Positions 36,580-44,622 of a stretch of DNA of 64,000 nt are shown in pieces. This DNA is from Cellulomonas taurus (GTDB taxonomy: Bacteria > Actinomycetota > Actinomycetes > Actinomycetales > Cellulomonadaceae). Position numbers and translations under genes: made by a program. The stretch covers positions 3,100,001 to 3,164,000 of the forward strand of contig NZ_CP051884.1 of assembly GCF_012931845.1 (NCBI RefSeq), given 5' to 3'. Numbering within the stretch: the stretch's first letter is position 1; each line of letters opens with the position of its first letter. The notes under the pieces are model-generated. The model was not told the DNA's origin. It worked only from the letters and a program-made list of their open reading frames with translations, and searched no databases.

Positions 36580-36942
36580 ATGACCCACCCCGCCCCCGAC
36601 GGACCGCACAGCGCCGACGGCCTGGCCGCCGAGCTGGCCGCCGCCGAGCGCTCCCCGGTGCTGCGCCGGATGCACGCCCTGCGCGAGCGACTGCACCGGC
36701 GGCGCAGCACCCGGATCGTCTACCGGGCACTGGTGACCACGGTCGGGGTGAGCATCGTGGCGACCGGCGTGGTGCTGCTGGTGCTGCCCGGCCCGGGGTG
36801 GTTGCTGATCTTCCTGGGGCTCGGGGTGCTGGGCACCGAGTTCCCGTCGATCCGGCGGCGCACCGACCGGTTCAAGGCGTGGGTGCTGCGGCTGTGGCAC
36901 CGGTGGCGGGACCGGCGCGGGTCACCCGGCCAGCAGCGCTGA
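36580..36942 (+). CDS. TIGR02611-type PGPGW membrane protein
   Basis: 120 residues with a basic, cytosolic N-terminus, two membrane segments (about 48-68 and 73-88) separated by the family motif PGPGW at residues 70-74, and a basic C-terminal tail (RFKAWVLRLWHRWRDRR). The family is called TIGR02611 in actinobacteria and has no known function. The last 21 bp overlap the end of the convergent ROK-like gene. Confidence 0.8.
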   Translation: MTHPAPDGPHSADGLAAELAAAERSPVLRRMHALRERLHRRRSTRIVYRALVTTVGVSIVATGVVLLVLPGPGWLLIFLGLGVLGTEFPSIRRRTDRFKAWVLRLWHRWRDRRGSPGQQR

Positions 36943-37932
36943 TCCGTCCACGGTGCGCAGCACCCGGTCCAGCTGTTCCGGGGTGCCGGTGAGCTGCCGG
37001 GCCTCGACGCAGCCGCCCCGGGCGATCGCGGTGCGCAGATCACCGACGACCGGGCGCACCTCGATTCGCCCGCCCCACCGGGTGCGCGCGGTCACCGCGT
37101 CGAGCAGCCCGGTGCGGAAGGCGCGGTTGCGGGCGGCGTGTCCGGCCAGCAGCAGGGTGCCCGGGTCGACCAGACGGCAGAACGCGGCGGCCGCCTGACC
37201 GAGGTGCCGTCCGGCGGCGAGCTGCACCCGGGGGTCGTCGGGGCTACGACGGGCGACGGCGAGCACCTCGTCCAGGCTTCGGCGGCAGGCGATCCCGAGC
37301 GCGAACTCCTGGCTGGGCAGCACCAGGGAACCGACCGACCCGGCCAGTCCGCCGGCCCCGGAGACCACGCGACCGTCCAGCAGGGTCGCGGCCCGGACGG
37401 TGCACTCCACGTCCAGGCAGAGCACGGTGCCGGACACGGCCTCCGCCACCAGGGCCAGCTCGGCCCAGGGCCGGACGTGGACCGCCGCGTGCAGATCGTG
37501 CGCCAGGGCGTCGGGGTCCAGGTCGTCGATCCCGGAGTCGGCGAGCAGGACGGTCAGCACCGGCGCACCGGGCAGGAAGGTCTCCGCCGCCCGGGCCAGC
37601 CCGCGCGCCAGCAGGTCGGGCTGCACGCTGCACCGGCCGCGCACCCGCCCGGCCAGATCGGCCAGCGTCAGCCGCGCGCGGTCCCCGTCGAGCTGCACCA
37701 CCGCGAGCGCCCCGGCCCCGGCGTTCAGCTGGAACCGGTCGCTGGGCCGACCCGTGGCGGCCGGGTCCTTGCCGGCGTTCGCGATCAGGTGGTGCCGACT
37801 GAGCAGGTCGAGGTGCTTGGTGACGGTGTTCCGGGCCCGGCCGGTGCGCTGCTGCAGATCGGCGCGGGTGTGCGGCCGACCGTCCCAGAACACCGCAAGG
37901 GTCTCGGTGGCGTCGGCGTAGAAGGGTGTCAT
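36922..37932 (-). CDS. ROK-like transcriptional regulator
   Basis: 336 residues: an N-terminal winged HTH (TRADLQQRTGRARNTVTKHLDLLSRHHL, residues about 20-48) and a degenerate ROK/actin-type kinase fold (VVQLDGDRARLTLADLAG, VSGAGGLAGSVGSLVL, RLVDPGTLLLAGHAARN). The zinc-binding cysteine motif of active ROK kinases is missing, so it is probably a regulator without kinase activity. It lies downstream of the fructose operon on the same strand but is separated by a hairpin. Targets are unknown. Confidence 0.78.
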   Translation of the reverse strand: MTPFYADATETLAVFWDGRPHTRADLQQRTGRARNTVTKHLDLLSRHHLIANAGKDPAATGRPSDRFQLNAGAGALAVVQLDGDRARLTLADLAGRVRGRCSVQPDLLARGLARAAETFLPGAPVLTVLLADSGIDDLDPDALAHDLHAAVHVRPWAELALVAEAVSGTVLCLDVECTVRAATLLDGRVVSGAGGLAGSVGSLVLPSQEFALGIACRRSLDEVLAVARRSPDDPRVQLAAGRHLGQAAAAFCRLVDPGTLLLAGHAARNRAFRTGLLDAVTARTRWGGRIEVRPVVGDLRTAIARGGCVEARQLTGTPEQLDRVLRTVDGSALLAG

Positions 37933-38059
37933 CGGGCGTGTGCTGACCTTCCACTCGTGGTGGCCGGTTCGCACGCCCGTGGGCGAGTCGGCTGCTTGCC
38001 TGCAGCAGTCAAGACCCGTCACGACCTGCGGGAACGGGACCTAGGGCCCCGGAACGCAC

Positions 38060-38092
38060 CGCACCCCCCGACCCGACGGGCCGAGGGGTGCG
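38060..38092 (-). terminator. Terminator after the fructose operon
   Basis: Inverted repeat cgcacccc/ggggtgcg with inner ccc/ggg pairing, 13 bp past the stop of the EIIBC gene on the minus strand. Confidence 0.6.
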
Positions 38093-38104
38093 CGAACGTG
38101 CGGC

Positions 38105-39604
38105 TCAGGCGGCGACGGCCACCGGTGCCGGGGTCACGGTCGGCTGCTTGCGCAGGCTCTTCAGCAGCACCACCACGGCGGCGGAGACCGCGGTGCCGAT
38201 CGCGACGGCGGCGATGAAACCACCGAAGTTGGAGATCAGCGGCAGCACCCAGATGCCCCCGTGCGGTGCCTGCAGCCCGGAGCCGAAGGCCATCACCAGG
38301 CCACCGGTGATGCTGGACCCGACCATCGAGGAGACGATCACCCGCCACGGGTCGGCGGCGGCAAACGGGATCGCACCCTCGGAGATGAAGCTCAGGCCGA
38401 GCAGCACCGCCGCCTTGCCGTTCTCCTGTTCCGCCTCGGTGAACAGCTGCTTGCGGACGAAGGTCGCCACCGCCAGGGCCAGCGGCGCCACCATGCCGGC
38501 GGCCATCACCGCGGCCATGATCCGGTACTGCACGGCGTCGGCGCCCAGACCGGTGGTGGCCAGGCCGGTCACCGCGAAGGTGTACGCCACCTTGTTCACC
38601 GGGCCACCGAGGTCGAAGCCCATCATCGCGCCGAGCAGCACCCCCATCAGGATCAGGTTCGACCCGGACAGACCGTTCAGCCAGGAGGTCAGCCCGTCCA
38701 TCAGCGCGGCGATCGGGCGACCGATCAGCACGAACATCAGGAAGCCGGTGATCAGCGACGACAGCAGCGGGGTGACCACCACCGGCATCACACCGCGCAC
38801 GCCCTTGGGTACCCGCCAGTTGCTGATCCACAGCGCGAGGAATCCGGCGACGAAGCCGGTGACCAGGCCACCGAGGAAGCCGGCGCCGATGGCGACCGAG
38901 ATCGACCCGCCGACGAATCCGGGCACCAGACCCGGGCGGTTCGCGATGCCGTAGGCGATGAAGCCGGACAGCACCGGCACCAGGAACGCGAAGGCGGCGG
39001 AGCCGGTCTGGAACAGCAGGGCCGCCCAGTCCTGGCCGGAGGCGACCGAGAAGTTCTGGATCAGGTCCTGCACGGTGACCTTGGTGACCTCGACCGCGCC
39101 GGTCTCACCCCAGGCGGCCTGGGCCACCATGAAGCCGAGCGCGATCAGGATCCCGCCCGCGGCGACGAACGGGATCATGTAGCTGACCCCGGTCATCAGC
39201 CACTGCCGGATCCGCGCGCCGACCGAGGCGTTCGGGTCGACCTTCGTGGTCGGGGTGGCGGGCGCGGCGGCCGGGGCAGCTGCGTCGGCGACCGGGCCGG
39301 ACTCGACGGCGGCGATGGCCTGGTTCAGCACGCCGGTGGCGTCGTGGACGGCCTTCTTGACGCCGACGTCGACGGTCGGCTTGCCCGCGAACCGGTCCCG
39401 GTTCTGGACCTCCAGGTCGGCGGCGAAGATCACGCCGTCGGCGGCGGCGATCACCGCGGGGTCGAGGGGCGTCGAACCGGCGGCACCCTGGGTCTCCACG
39501 ACGACCTCGTGCCCGGCTGCCTTACCCGCCTGCTCGAGGGCCTCCGCGGCCATGTAGGTGTGCGCGATCCCGGTCGGGCACGAGGTGACGGCGACGAACT
39601 TCAC
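38105..39604 (-). CDS. fruA: Fructose PTS EIIBC component
   Basis: 499-residue fused IIB-IIC of the fructose PTS. IIB (residues about 1-100) starts with VTSCPTGIAHT, giving Cys9 as the phosphorylated residue. A linker rich in Ala/Pro leads to the polytopic IIC channel (RIRQWLMTGVSYMIPFVAAGGILIALGFM onward, eight or so helices, GSNLILMGVLLGAMMGFDLGGPVNK). It imports fructose as fructose-1-phosphate, the substrate of the upstream-encoded FruK. The ATG overlaps the EIIA stop by 4 bp. Confidence 0.92.
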   Translation of the reverse strand: MKFVAVTSCPTGIAHTYMAAEALEQAGKAAGHEVVVETQGAAGSTPLDPAVIAAADGVIFAADLEVQNRDRFAGKPTVDVGVKKAVHDATGVLNQAIAAVESGPVADAAAPAAAPATPTTKVDPNASVGARIRQWLMTGVSYMIPFVAAGGILIALGFMVAQAAWGETGAVEVTKVTVQDLIQNFSVASGQDWAALLFQTGSAAFAFLVPVLSGFIAYGIANRPGLVPGFVGGSISVAIGAGFLGGLVTGFVAGFLALWISNWRVPKGVRGVMPVVVTPLLSSLITGFLMFVLIGRPIAALMDGLTSWLNGLSGSNLILMGVLLGAMMGFDLGGPVNKVAYTFAVTGLATTGLGADAVQYRIMAAVMAAGMVAPLALAVATFVRKQLFTEAEQENGKAAVLLGLSFISEGAIPFAAADPWRVIVSSMVGSSITGGLVMAFGSGLQAPHGGIWVLPLISNFGGFIAAVAIGTAVSAAVVVLLKSLRKQPTVTPAPVAVAA

Positions 39605-40056
39605 GACGGGACGACCTCTCGGGTGATGATGTCGGCCACGGTGGCGGCATCGGGGGCGTCGAGCAGGGACTCACGGAACGAGGCGTGCACCAGGCGACGG
39701 GCCAGTGCGGCCAGGATCTGCAGGTGGTCGGCGTCGCCACCGGCCGGGGCGGCGATCAGGAAGACCAGCCGGGCCGGGCCGTCCTCGGCGCCCCAGTCCA
39801 CGCCGTCGCGCAGCTTGCCGATGGCCAGGCTGGGCGCGGTGACGTGCTCGGAGCGGGCGTGCGGCAGGCCGACACCGCCGGGCATGCCGGTGGGCATCTG
39901 GGCCTCACGGGCGCGGACGTCGGCACCGAAGCCCTCGGGGTCGGTGACCCGCCCGGCGGCGTGCAGCACGGCGATCAGCTGGGCGGTCGCGTCCTCGCGG
40001 TCGCCGGCGACCAGGTCGGTGAGGACCAGGTCCGGGGTGGTGAGCGGCTGGCTCAT
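39601..40056 (-). CDS. Fructose PTS EIIA component
   Basis: 151-residue EIIA (mannitol/fructose class) that receives phosphate from HPr and passes it to EIIB. The active histidine is His66 in GVGLPHARSEHV; the C-terminal FLIAAPAGGDADHLQILAALAR is the family's second motif. The ATG at 40056 lies one base after the end of fruK on this strand. A separate EIIA gene, rather than a fused one, is typical of actinobacteria. Confidence 0.92.
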   Translation of the reverse strand: MSQPLTTPDLVLTDLVAGDREDATAQLIAVLHAAGRVTDPEGFGADVRAREAQMPTGMPGGVGLPHARSEHVTAPSLAIGKLRDGVDWGAEDGPARLVFLIAAPAGGDADHLQILAALARRLVHASFRESLLDAPDAATVADIITREVVPS

Positions 40057-40057
40057 G

Positions 40058-41008
40058 TCACAGCTCCTTGAGGGTGGTGGAGGCATCGGGGTCGACCACG
40101 ACGGCGACCTCGGCGGGGTGGATGTCGGCGGGGCCGGGCACCGCACTGCCCGGCAGGAGGACCGCGGCGCGGCCCCAGGCGACGGACCGGATCAACCGGA
40201 CCGCGGGATCGGGATCGTCGGCGGCCAGGAAGCCGGCCAGCGTGCAGTCGCCGGCGCCGACGGTGGACAGCGGGACCAGCGCGGGGCCGCCCGCCCACCA
40301 GCTGCGGTCGGCGTGCACCAGCAGCGCGCCGTGGCTGCCGAGCGAGACCAGCACCGCGCCGATGCCGTCGGCGATCAGCTGCCGGGCCGCCCTCTGGACG
40401 TCACCGACCGTGGTCAGCTCGGCGCCGACCAGCTCGGCGAGCTCCTCGTCGTTCGGCTTCACCAGCGCCAGCCCGCCGTGGGCGACGGCGGCGGCGAGCG
40501 GGGCGCCAGAGCTGTCCAGGACGACCGGCACCCCCGCACGCACGCCGATCTCGATCGCCCGGGCGATCAGCTCCGGCGCCTGCCCGGTGGGCAGCGATCC
40601 GGCGATCACCAGGGCGCGGGCGTCCGGCAGCAGCTCGGCTTCGACCGCCGCGAGCAGCGCGTCGACCTCGGCGGCGGACAGGGCCACCCCCGGGCTGTTC
40701 ACCTTGGTGGTCCGGCCGGTCGACTCGGCGAGGGTCAGGTTCGACCGGGTGTCTCCGGCGACCCGCACCGGGTGGGCCGCCACGCCCTGCGCCGCCAGCA
40801 GGTCGACGATCCGCATCCCGTCCGGGCCGCCCACCGGCAGCACGGCGCGCGAGTCGACCCGGTGCGCGGCGAGCGCGCGGGTGACGTTCAGTCCCTTGCC
40901 GCCGGGGTGCAGGTGCTCGGCGGTGGCCCGGTTCACCTCGCCCGGGTCGAGCCGGGGCAGGTCCAGCGCACGGTCCAGGCTGGGGTTCGGGGTCAGGGTG
41001 ACGATCAT
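40058..41008 (-). CDS. fruK: 1-phosphofructokinase FruK
   Basis: 316-residue PfkB-family kinase converting fructose-1-phosphate to fructose-1,6-bisphosphate. Motifs: HPGGKGLNVTRAL (residues 34-46), KPNDEEL near 184 and the catalytic GAGD (Asp254) in STVGAGDCTLAGF. It overlaps fruR by 4 bp and is followed directly by the EIIA gene, so regulator, kinase and transporter are one transcript. Confidence 0.93.
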   Translation of the reverse strand: MIVTLTPNPSLDRALDLPRLDPGEVNRATAEHLHPGGKGLNVTRALAAHRVDSRAVLPVGGPDGMRIVDLLAAQGVAAHPVRVAGDTRSNLTLAESTGRTTKVNSPGVALSAAEVDALLAAVEAELLPDARALVIAGSLPTGQAPELIARAIEIGVRAGVPVVLDSSGAPLAAAVAHGGLALVKPNDEELAELVGAELTTVGDVQRAARQLIADGIGAVLVSLGSHGALLVHADRSWWAGGPALVPLSTVGAGDCTLAGFLAADDPDPAVRLIRSVAWGRAAVLLPGSAVPGPADIHPAEVAVVVDPDASTTLKEL

Positions 41009-41766
41009 GCCCGCACCACCCGGGTACCGGCGGACTCGATCTCCTCGGCCAGCTCCGGCGACACCCCGGAATCGGTGACCAGCGCGTCGATCGCCGACAG
41101 CGGCGCGACGTGGGCGAAGTCCTCGCGGCCGAGCTTGGTGTGGTCGGCCAGCACCACGGTGCGTCGACCGGCGGCGACCAGGGCGGCCTTCACCGCCGCC
41201 TCCGCCAGGTCGGGGGTGGTCAGGCCGTGTTCGACGCTCAGGCCGTTGGTGCCGAGGAAGGTGACGTCCACCCGGATCTCGGCCAACTCGCGCAGCGCCC
41301 AGCTGCCCACCGCCGCCAGCGTGCGGCCGCGGACGGTGCCGCCCACCAGGTGCAGTGTGATGTGGGAACGTGTGGCCAACACCGTGGCCACCGGCAGTGC
41401 GTGGGTGACCACGGTCAGCTCACGGTCGGTCGGCAGCAGCTCGGCGAGGCGCACCGTGGTCGTCCCGGCGTCCAGCAGCACCGAACCGCCGTCCGGCAAC
41501 TCGTCCAGAGCGGCCTTGGCGATCCGCTCCTTCTCCGCCGACAGCAGGCCCTCGCGCTGGGCCAGGCCCGGCTCGAATCCGAGGCGTTCGACCGGGATCG
41601 CGCCGCCGTGCACCCGGCGCACCAGGCCGTGCCGTTCCAGCACCGTCAGATCGCGGCGGACGGTCTCGGTGGTGACATCGAGGTCAGCAGCCAGCGAGGT
41701 GACATCCACCCGACCGTCCCGCCGGGCCACGGCGAGGATCTGTTGCTGGCGCTCCGTTGCGTACAC
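41005..41766 (-). CDS. fruR: DeoR-family fructose operon regulator
   Basis: 253 residues: N-terminal DeoR HTH ([35 protein letters not shown], residues about 7-41) and a DeoR C-terminal sensor domain with [16 protein letters not shown] and [17 protein letters not shown]. DeoR regulators of fructose operons respond to fructose-1-phosphate. It is the first gene of the operon and so likely regulates itself via the AT-rich repeats just upstream. Confidence 0.9.
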   Translation of the reverse strand: MYATERQQQILAVARRDGRVDVTSLAADLDVTTETVRRDLTVLERHGLVRRVHGGAIPVERLGFEPGLAQREGLLSAEKERIAKAALDELPDGGSVLLDAGTTTVRLAELLPTDRELTVVTHALPVATVLATRSHITLHLVGGTVRGRTLAAVGSWALRELAEIRVDVTFLGTNGLSVEHGLTTPDLAEAAVKAALVAAGRRTVVLADHTKLGREDFAHVAPLSAIDALVTDSGVSPELAEEIESAGTRVVRA

Positions 41767-41789
41767 GTCGACTCCATCGTGAGGTGCTG

Positions 41790-41855
41790 CCGGTCCGTCC
41801 CGACCGGACGAGTGTGCGGCGCACGCTCACGCGAAGTCAACCCAAAACAACAAAC
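41790..41855 (-). promoter_or_regulatory. fru operon promoter and candidate operator
   Basis: Minus-strand -35 TTGACT (41840-41835), spacer of 18, weak -10 CACACT (41816-41811). Directly upstream lies an AT-rich stretch GTTTGTTGTTTTGGG (41855-41841) with TTTGTTG/TTTTGGG half repeats, the style of site bound by DeoR regulators. A perfect palindrome ccggtc-n6-gaccgg (41790-41807) lies between -10 and the start. Confidence 0.5.
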
Positions 41856-41879
41856 TCGGGGGTGAAGCCACATCGCGGC

Positions 41880-42122
41880 TCAGCGGATGCCCGCCGCCCG
41901 CGCCCAGGCGACCGCCTCCGCCCGGCTCGACGCGCCGATCTTGCGGTAGATCGAGCGCACCTGGGTCTTGACCGTGTTGCGGCTGACGAACAGGCGGCGG
42001 GCGATGTCCTCCAACGTGACGCCCTCACCCATCTCGGCCAGCACGATCCGCTCCCGGACGCTCAGCGGGTCGCCGTACACCGCGGTGCGGCGCTCGGTCT
42101 CGGCATCAAGGGTGGTGCTCAT
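41880..42122 (-). CDS. Stand-alone LuxR-type HTH protein
   Basis: 80-residue protein consisting almost only of a LuxR/NarL helix-turn-helix: [45 protein letters not shown] (residues about 20-64), preceded by a short acidic N-terminus. No receiver, ATPase or ligand-binding domain is present. The HTH is similar to the one closing the large regulator at 11-2560. It may act as a constitutive activator or as a dimerisation partner. It is divergent from the alcohol dehydrogenase, a possible target, with 171 bp between. Confidence 0.75.
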   Translation of the reverse strand: MSTTLDAETERRTAVYGDPLSVRERIVLAEMGEGVTLEDIARRLFVSRNTVKTQVRSIYRKIGASSRAEAVAWARAAGIR

Positions 42123-42293
42123 CGGGTTCCTCCATCTGGGTGCGGGGTGCGATCGCGGCGTCGTGCCACGTCAGAGGTTCGGACCACCCCGTGCGGTGGA
42201 TGGGTGCGTCACCCGAACGGCGCACCACGGGGGTCATGGCAGTGCCCCCATCCCGCCTGGCGTCCGCGCCGCGGCGGACGCACCATCGATCCC

Positions 42294-43340
42294 ATGCCCA
42301 CGACTGTGAACGCGTACGCCGCCACCGCACCCGACCAGCCCCTGGTCCGCACCACCATCGAACGCCGCGACGTCGGCCCCCGCGACATCCGGATCGACAT
42401 CAAGTTCGCCGGGATCTGCCACTCCGACATCCACACCGCCCGCGGCGAGTGGGGCCAGGTGCCCTACCCACTGGTCGTTGGCCACGAGATCGCCGGGATC
42501 GTCGCCGAGGTCGGCTCGGAGGTCACCCGCTTCGCCGTGGGCGACCGGGTCGGCGTCGGCTGCATGGTCAACTCCTGCGGCGAGTGCGAGCAGTGCCGCC
42601 AGGGCCAGGAGCAGTACTGCCTGCACGGCAACACCCAGACCTACGCCGGGAAGGACCGCGACGGGTCGATCACCCAGGGCGGCTACTCCCAGCAGGTCGT
42701 CGTCACCGAGGACTTCGTGCTGCGCATCCCGGACGGCATCGACCTGGACGTCGCCGCGCCGCTGCTCTGCGCGGGCGTGACCACCTACTCCCCGCTGCGG
42801 CACTGGAACGCCGGCCCCGGCACCCGGGTCGCCGTCATCGGCATGGGCGGACTCGGCCACATGGCCGTCAAGCACGCCCACGCCCTCGGCGCCGAGGTCA
42901 CCGTGCTCTCCCAGTCGCTCAAGAAGCAGGAGGACGGCCTGCGCCTCGGCGCCGACCACTACTACGCCACCAGCGACCCCGACACCTTCGAGCAGCTGCG
43001 CGGGTCCTTCGACCTGATCGTCAACACCGTCAGCGCCGAGCTCGACCTCACCGCCTACCTCTCCCTGCTCGCCGTCGACGGCACCCTGGTCAACGTCGGC
43101 GCCCCGCCGCAGCCGCTGCCGGTACGGGTGTTCTCCCTGATCGGCGCCCGGCGCTCCTTCGCCGGATCGGCCATCGGCTCCATCGCCGAGACCCAGGAGA
43201 TGCTCGACTTCTGCGCCGAGCACGGGTACGGCGCCGAGATCGAGGTGATCTCCGCCGACCAGGTCAACGAGGCGTGGGAGCGGGTGCTCGCCTCGGACGT
43301 GCGGTACCGGTTCGTGATCGACGTCGCGACGCTGGACTGA
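42294..43340 (+). CDS. Zinc-dependent NAD(P) alcohol dehydrogenase (cinnamyl/YahK type)
   Basis: 348-residue medium-chain dehydrogenase. Catalytic zinc ligands are Cys42 (GICHSD) and His64 (GHE), with the third cysteine in [12 protein letters not shown]. Structural zinc ligands are Cys95, Cys98, Cys101 and Cys109, all present. Rossmann motif [10 protein letters not shown] is near residue 181. The pattern fits the cinnamyl alcohol dehydrogenase/YahK group that reduces a wide range of aldehydes with NADPH. The ATG at 42294 matches the family N-terminus. A strong terminator follows. Confidence 0.9.
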   Translation: MPTTVNAYAATAPDQPLVRTTIERRDVGPRDIRIDIKFAGICHSDIHTARGEWGQVPYPLVVGHEIAGIVAEVGSEVTRFAVGDRVGVGCMVNSCGECEQCRQGQEQYCLHGNTQTYAGKDRDGSITQGGYSQQVVVTEDFVLRIPDGIDLDVAAPLLCAGVTTYSPLRHWNAGPGTRVAVIGMGGLGHMAVKHAHALGAEVTVLSQSLKKQEDGLRLGADHYYATSDPDTFEQLRGSFDLIVNTVSAELDLTAYLSLLAVDGTLVNVGAPPQPLPVRVFSLIGARRSFAGSAIGSIAETQEMLDFCAEHGYGAEIEVISADQVNEAWERVLASDVRYRFVIDVATLD

Positions 43341-43350
43341 GTGGACTACG

Positions 43351-43385
43351 GCGGCCCGGTGCCCCTGCGCGGGGTGCCGGGCCGC
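43351..43385 (+). terminator. Terminator after the alcohol dehydrogenase gene
   Basis: Perfect 9-bp arms gcggcccgg/ccgggccgc, with inner gcccc/gggg pairing around a short loop, 10 bp past the stop and 10 bp before the end of the convergent hypothetical gene. Confidence 0.8.
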
Positions 43386-43394
43386 TCCCTGCTG

Positions 43395-43949
43395 TCACCC
43401 GGCAACGACGCCAGCAGCACCTTCGCCGTAGACCACGATCCCGTCCCACGTTTCGTAGACCTGGGCGATCAGCTCGCCGTCGGCGATCACCGCGACCTCG
43501 ACGGGATGATCGAACAAGGAGTCCAGGAAGGTGCGCATCGACTGAGGCTCGAGATCGGGAAACACGAGCCAGCCATGCGCACGCCCCCGGGCCGCCGCGG
43601 CCCAGGTGAGCTGCTGCGTGCGATCGGCCATCACGTCCTGGACGAGGACCCGGTCCGCCCCCTGTTCGAGCGCCCAGCTGACCGTGGACCGCCAGGTGAG
43701 GCGCAATCGGGCGTCCCGCTGGTCATCGGAGAGGCCGAGCCATTCCGATGACATGCCCGATTCCGTCAGCGGCGGAAGCATCTGGTCGTCGATCACCCGT
43801 GGTGCGCCGAGGTCGGGGTGCAGCAGGAAGCCACCGCCGCGCGGCTCCGGAACCGGGGGCACCGTGCCGCGACGCCACCACCGGCACCGATGACGCCACG
43901 CCCGGCCGCTGTCCCGCCGGGCACCCGCGGCCCACTCGGTGTCGTCCAT
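43395..43949 (-). CDS. Hypothetical protein
   Basis: 184-residue soluble protein with no recognised family. The N-terminus is Arg/Trp-rich (AWRHRCRWWRRG). The remainder looks like a globular alpha/beta protein: WRSTVSWALEQGADRVLVQDVMADRTQQLTWAAAARGRAHGWLVFPDLEPQSM and a beta-rich end VEVAVIADGELIAQVYETWDGIVVYGEG. That end has a feel of SUKH-like or other immunity proteins, but I cannot assign it. GC is slightly lower than in the neighbours. Nearby genes at 44025-46172 are toxin-related. Confidence 0.55.
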   Translation of the reverse strand: MDDTEWAAGARRDSGRAWRHRCRWWRRGTVPPVPEPRGGGFLLHPDLGAPRVIDDQMLPPLTESGMSSEWLGLSDDQRDARLRLTWRSTVSWALEQGADRVLVQDVMADRTQQLTWAAAARGRAHGWLVFPDLEPQSMRTFLDSLFDHPVEVAVIADGELIAQVYETWDGIVVYGEGAAGVVAG

Positions 43950-44024
43950 CGCGCAGGACGGTACTCGCCGGGAAGCTCTGCGCCGATCGATCTGTTCTCA
44001 CTGGACCCGACCGAGAGGCATCCC

Positions 44025-44195
44025 ATGTCCACCGACACCTGGTCCGACCCCCGCGAACACACCGAGGTCGTCGTCATGCTCCCCACCGGCCGCCTCGCCG
44101 GTCGCACCTTCGCGTCCATCGCGGAGGCCGAGGCGTGGGCGCAACCGGGTGAGCAGGTGCTGGAGATGAACGACGTCTGCGGCTGCGACCGCTGA
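44025..44195 (+). CDS. Small hypothetical protein (56 aa)
   Basis: 56 residues starting MSTDTWSDPREHTEVVVML and ending NDVCGCDR. The ATG is preceded by GAGAGG with a 7-bp spacing, a good ribosome-binding site. It may form a beta hairpin plus helix (GRLAGRTFASIAEAEAWAQPG); the C-terminal CGC pair is unusual. No known family. It stands between the hypothetical gene (divergent) and the toxin-type operon. Confidence 0.5.
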   Translation: MSTDTWSDPREHTEVVVMLPTGRLAGRTFASIAEAEAWAQPGEQVLEMNDVCGCDR

Positions 44196-44249
44196 GTGGA
44201 CCACCACGACCCGGCACCCCTGAGTAGGGGCGTCGGTCCAGTTCAGGCC

Positions 44250-44264
44250 TGAGTGGCCCACTCA
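44250..44264. promoter_or_regulatory. 15-bp perfect palindrome upstream of the toxin-type operon
   Basis: TGAGTGG-C-CCACTCA, perfect 7-bp arms. It lies 86 bp before the start of the WXG100-like gene. A related tgagtgg copy occurs near 44193-44199. It could be a repressor site, or the base of a small terminator for the 56-residue gene. Confidence 0.45.
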
Positions 44265-44317
44265 ATTCGGCGCGGATGCTACTCATCAGAGTTCCCTGCG
44301 CCGTTGACCAGCCTTAA

Positions 44318-44347
44318 CGTCCCTGCTGCCGAGAGGAAGCAGGGACG
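44318..44347 (+). promoter_or_regulatory. Leader hairpin with ribosome-binding site in the loop
   Basis: Perfect 10-bp stem cgtccctgct/agcagggacg whose 10-base loop (gccgagagga) holds the only SD-like sequence (GAGAGGA) of the downstream gene. The GTG start follows 2 bases after the stem. The stem thus lies between SD and start codon and would shorten their effective spacing when folded. Confidence 0.6.
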
Positions 44348-44349
44348 CA

Positions 44350-44622
44350 GTGGCGAGGTTGACCGTGGATGTGGACGCCCTGGCCGGGCTGGCCGAGGGC
44401 ATCCGGGACGTCCAGACCGACCTGACCCGGGCACCCGAGACCGGTTGCGCCCGACTCGGACAACCAGCGCTGGACCAGGCACTGACCCGGATGCAGGACC
44501 GATGGACGGTCGCCGACCGTCGCACGGCAGATGACGTGGGCGAACTGGCCGATCGCCTCGACCTGGCAGCGCGGGCCTACCGGGCAGCCGACGATCACCT
44601 CGCCCGGCAGGTACCCCGGTGA
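44350..44622 (+). CDS. WXG100-like protein with YxxxD secretion signal
   Basis: 90-residue helical protein of ESX/WXG100 size. Two long helices flank a turn with Trp52 (DRWTVADRR) in place of a clean WXG. The second helix ends AYRAADD, which contains the type VII export signal YxxxD at residues 77-81. The GTG start is set by the leader hairpin and the SD in its loop. It overlaps the next gene by 4 bp (GTGA), so the two products are made together and may form a secreted pair. No ESX machinery genes are in the window. Confidence 0.6.
   Translation: MARLTVDVDALAGLAEGIRDVQTDLTRAPETGCARLGQPALDQALTRMQDRWTVADRRTADDVGELADRLDLAARAYRAADDHLARQVPR

Noticed and set aside
38261..41782. 1173-codon open frame on the plus strand
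   Set aside because: Antisense to the whole fructose operon. No motif and no start signal.
44350..44622. Antitoxin of a classical toxin-antitoxin pair
   Set aside because: The protein has WXG100 size and a YxxxD export signal, with no DNA-binding domain. A secretion partner is more likely.
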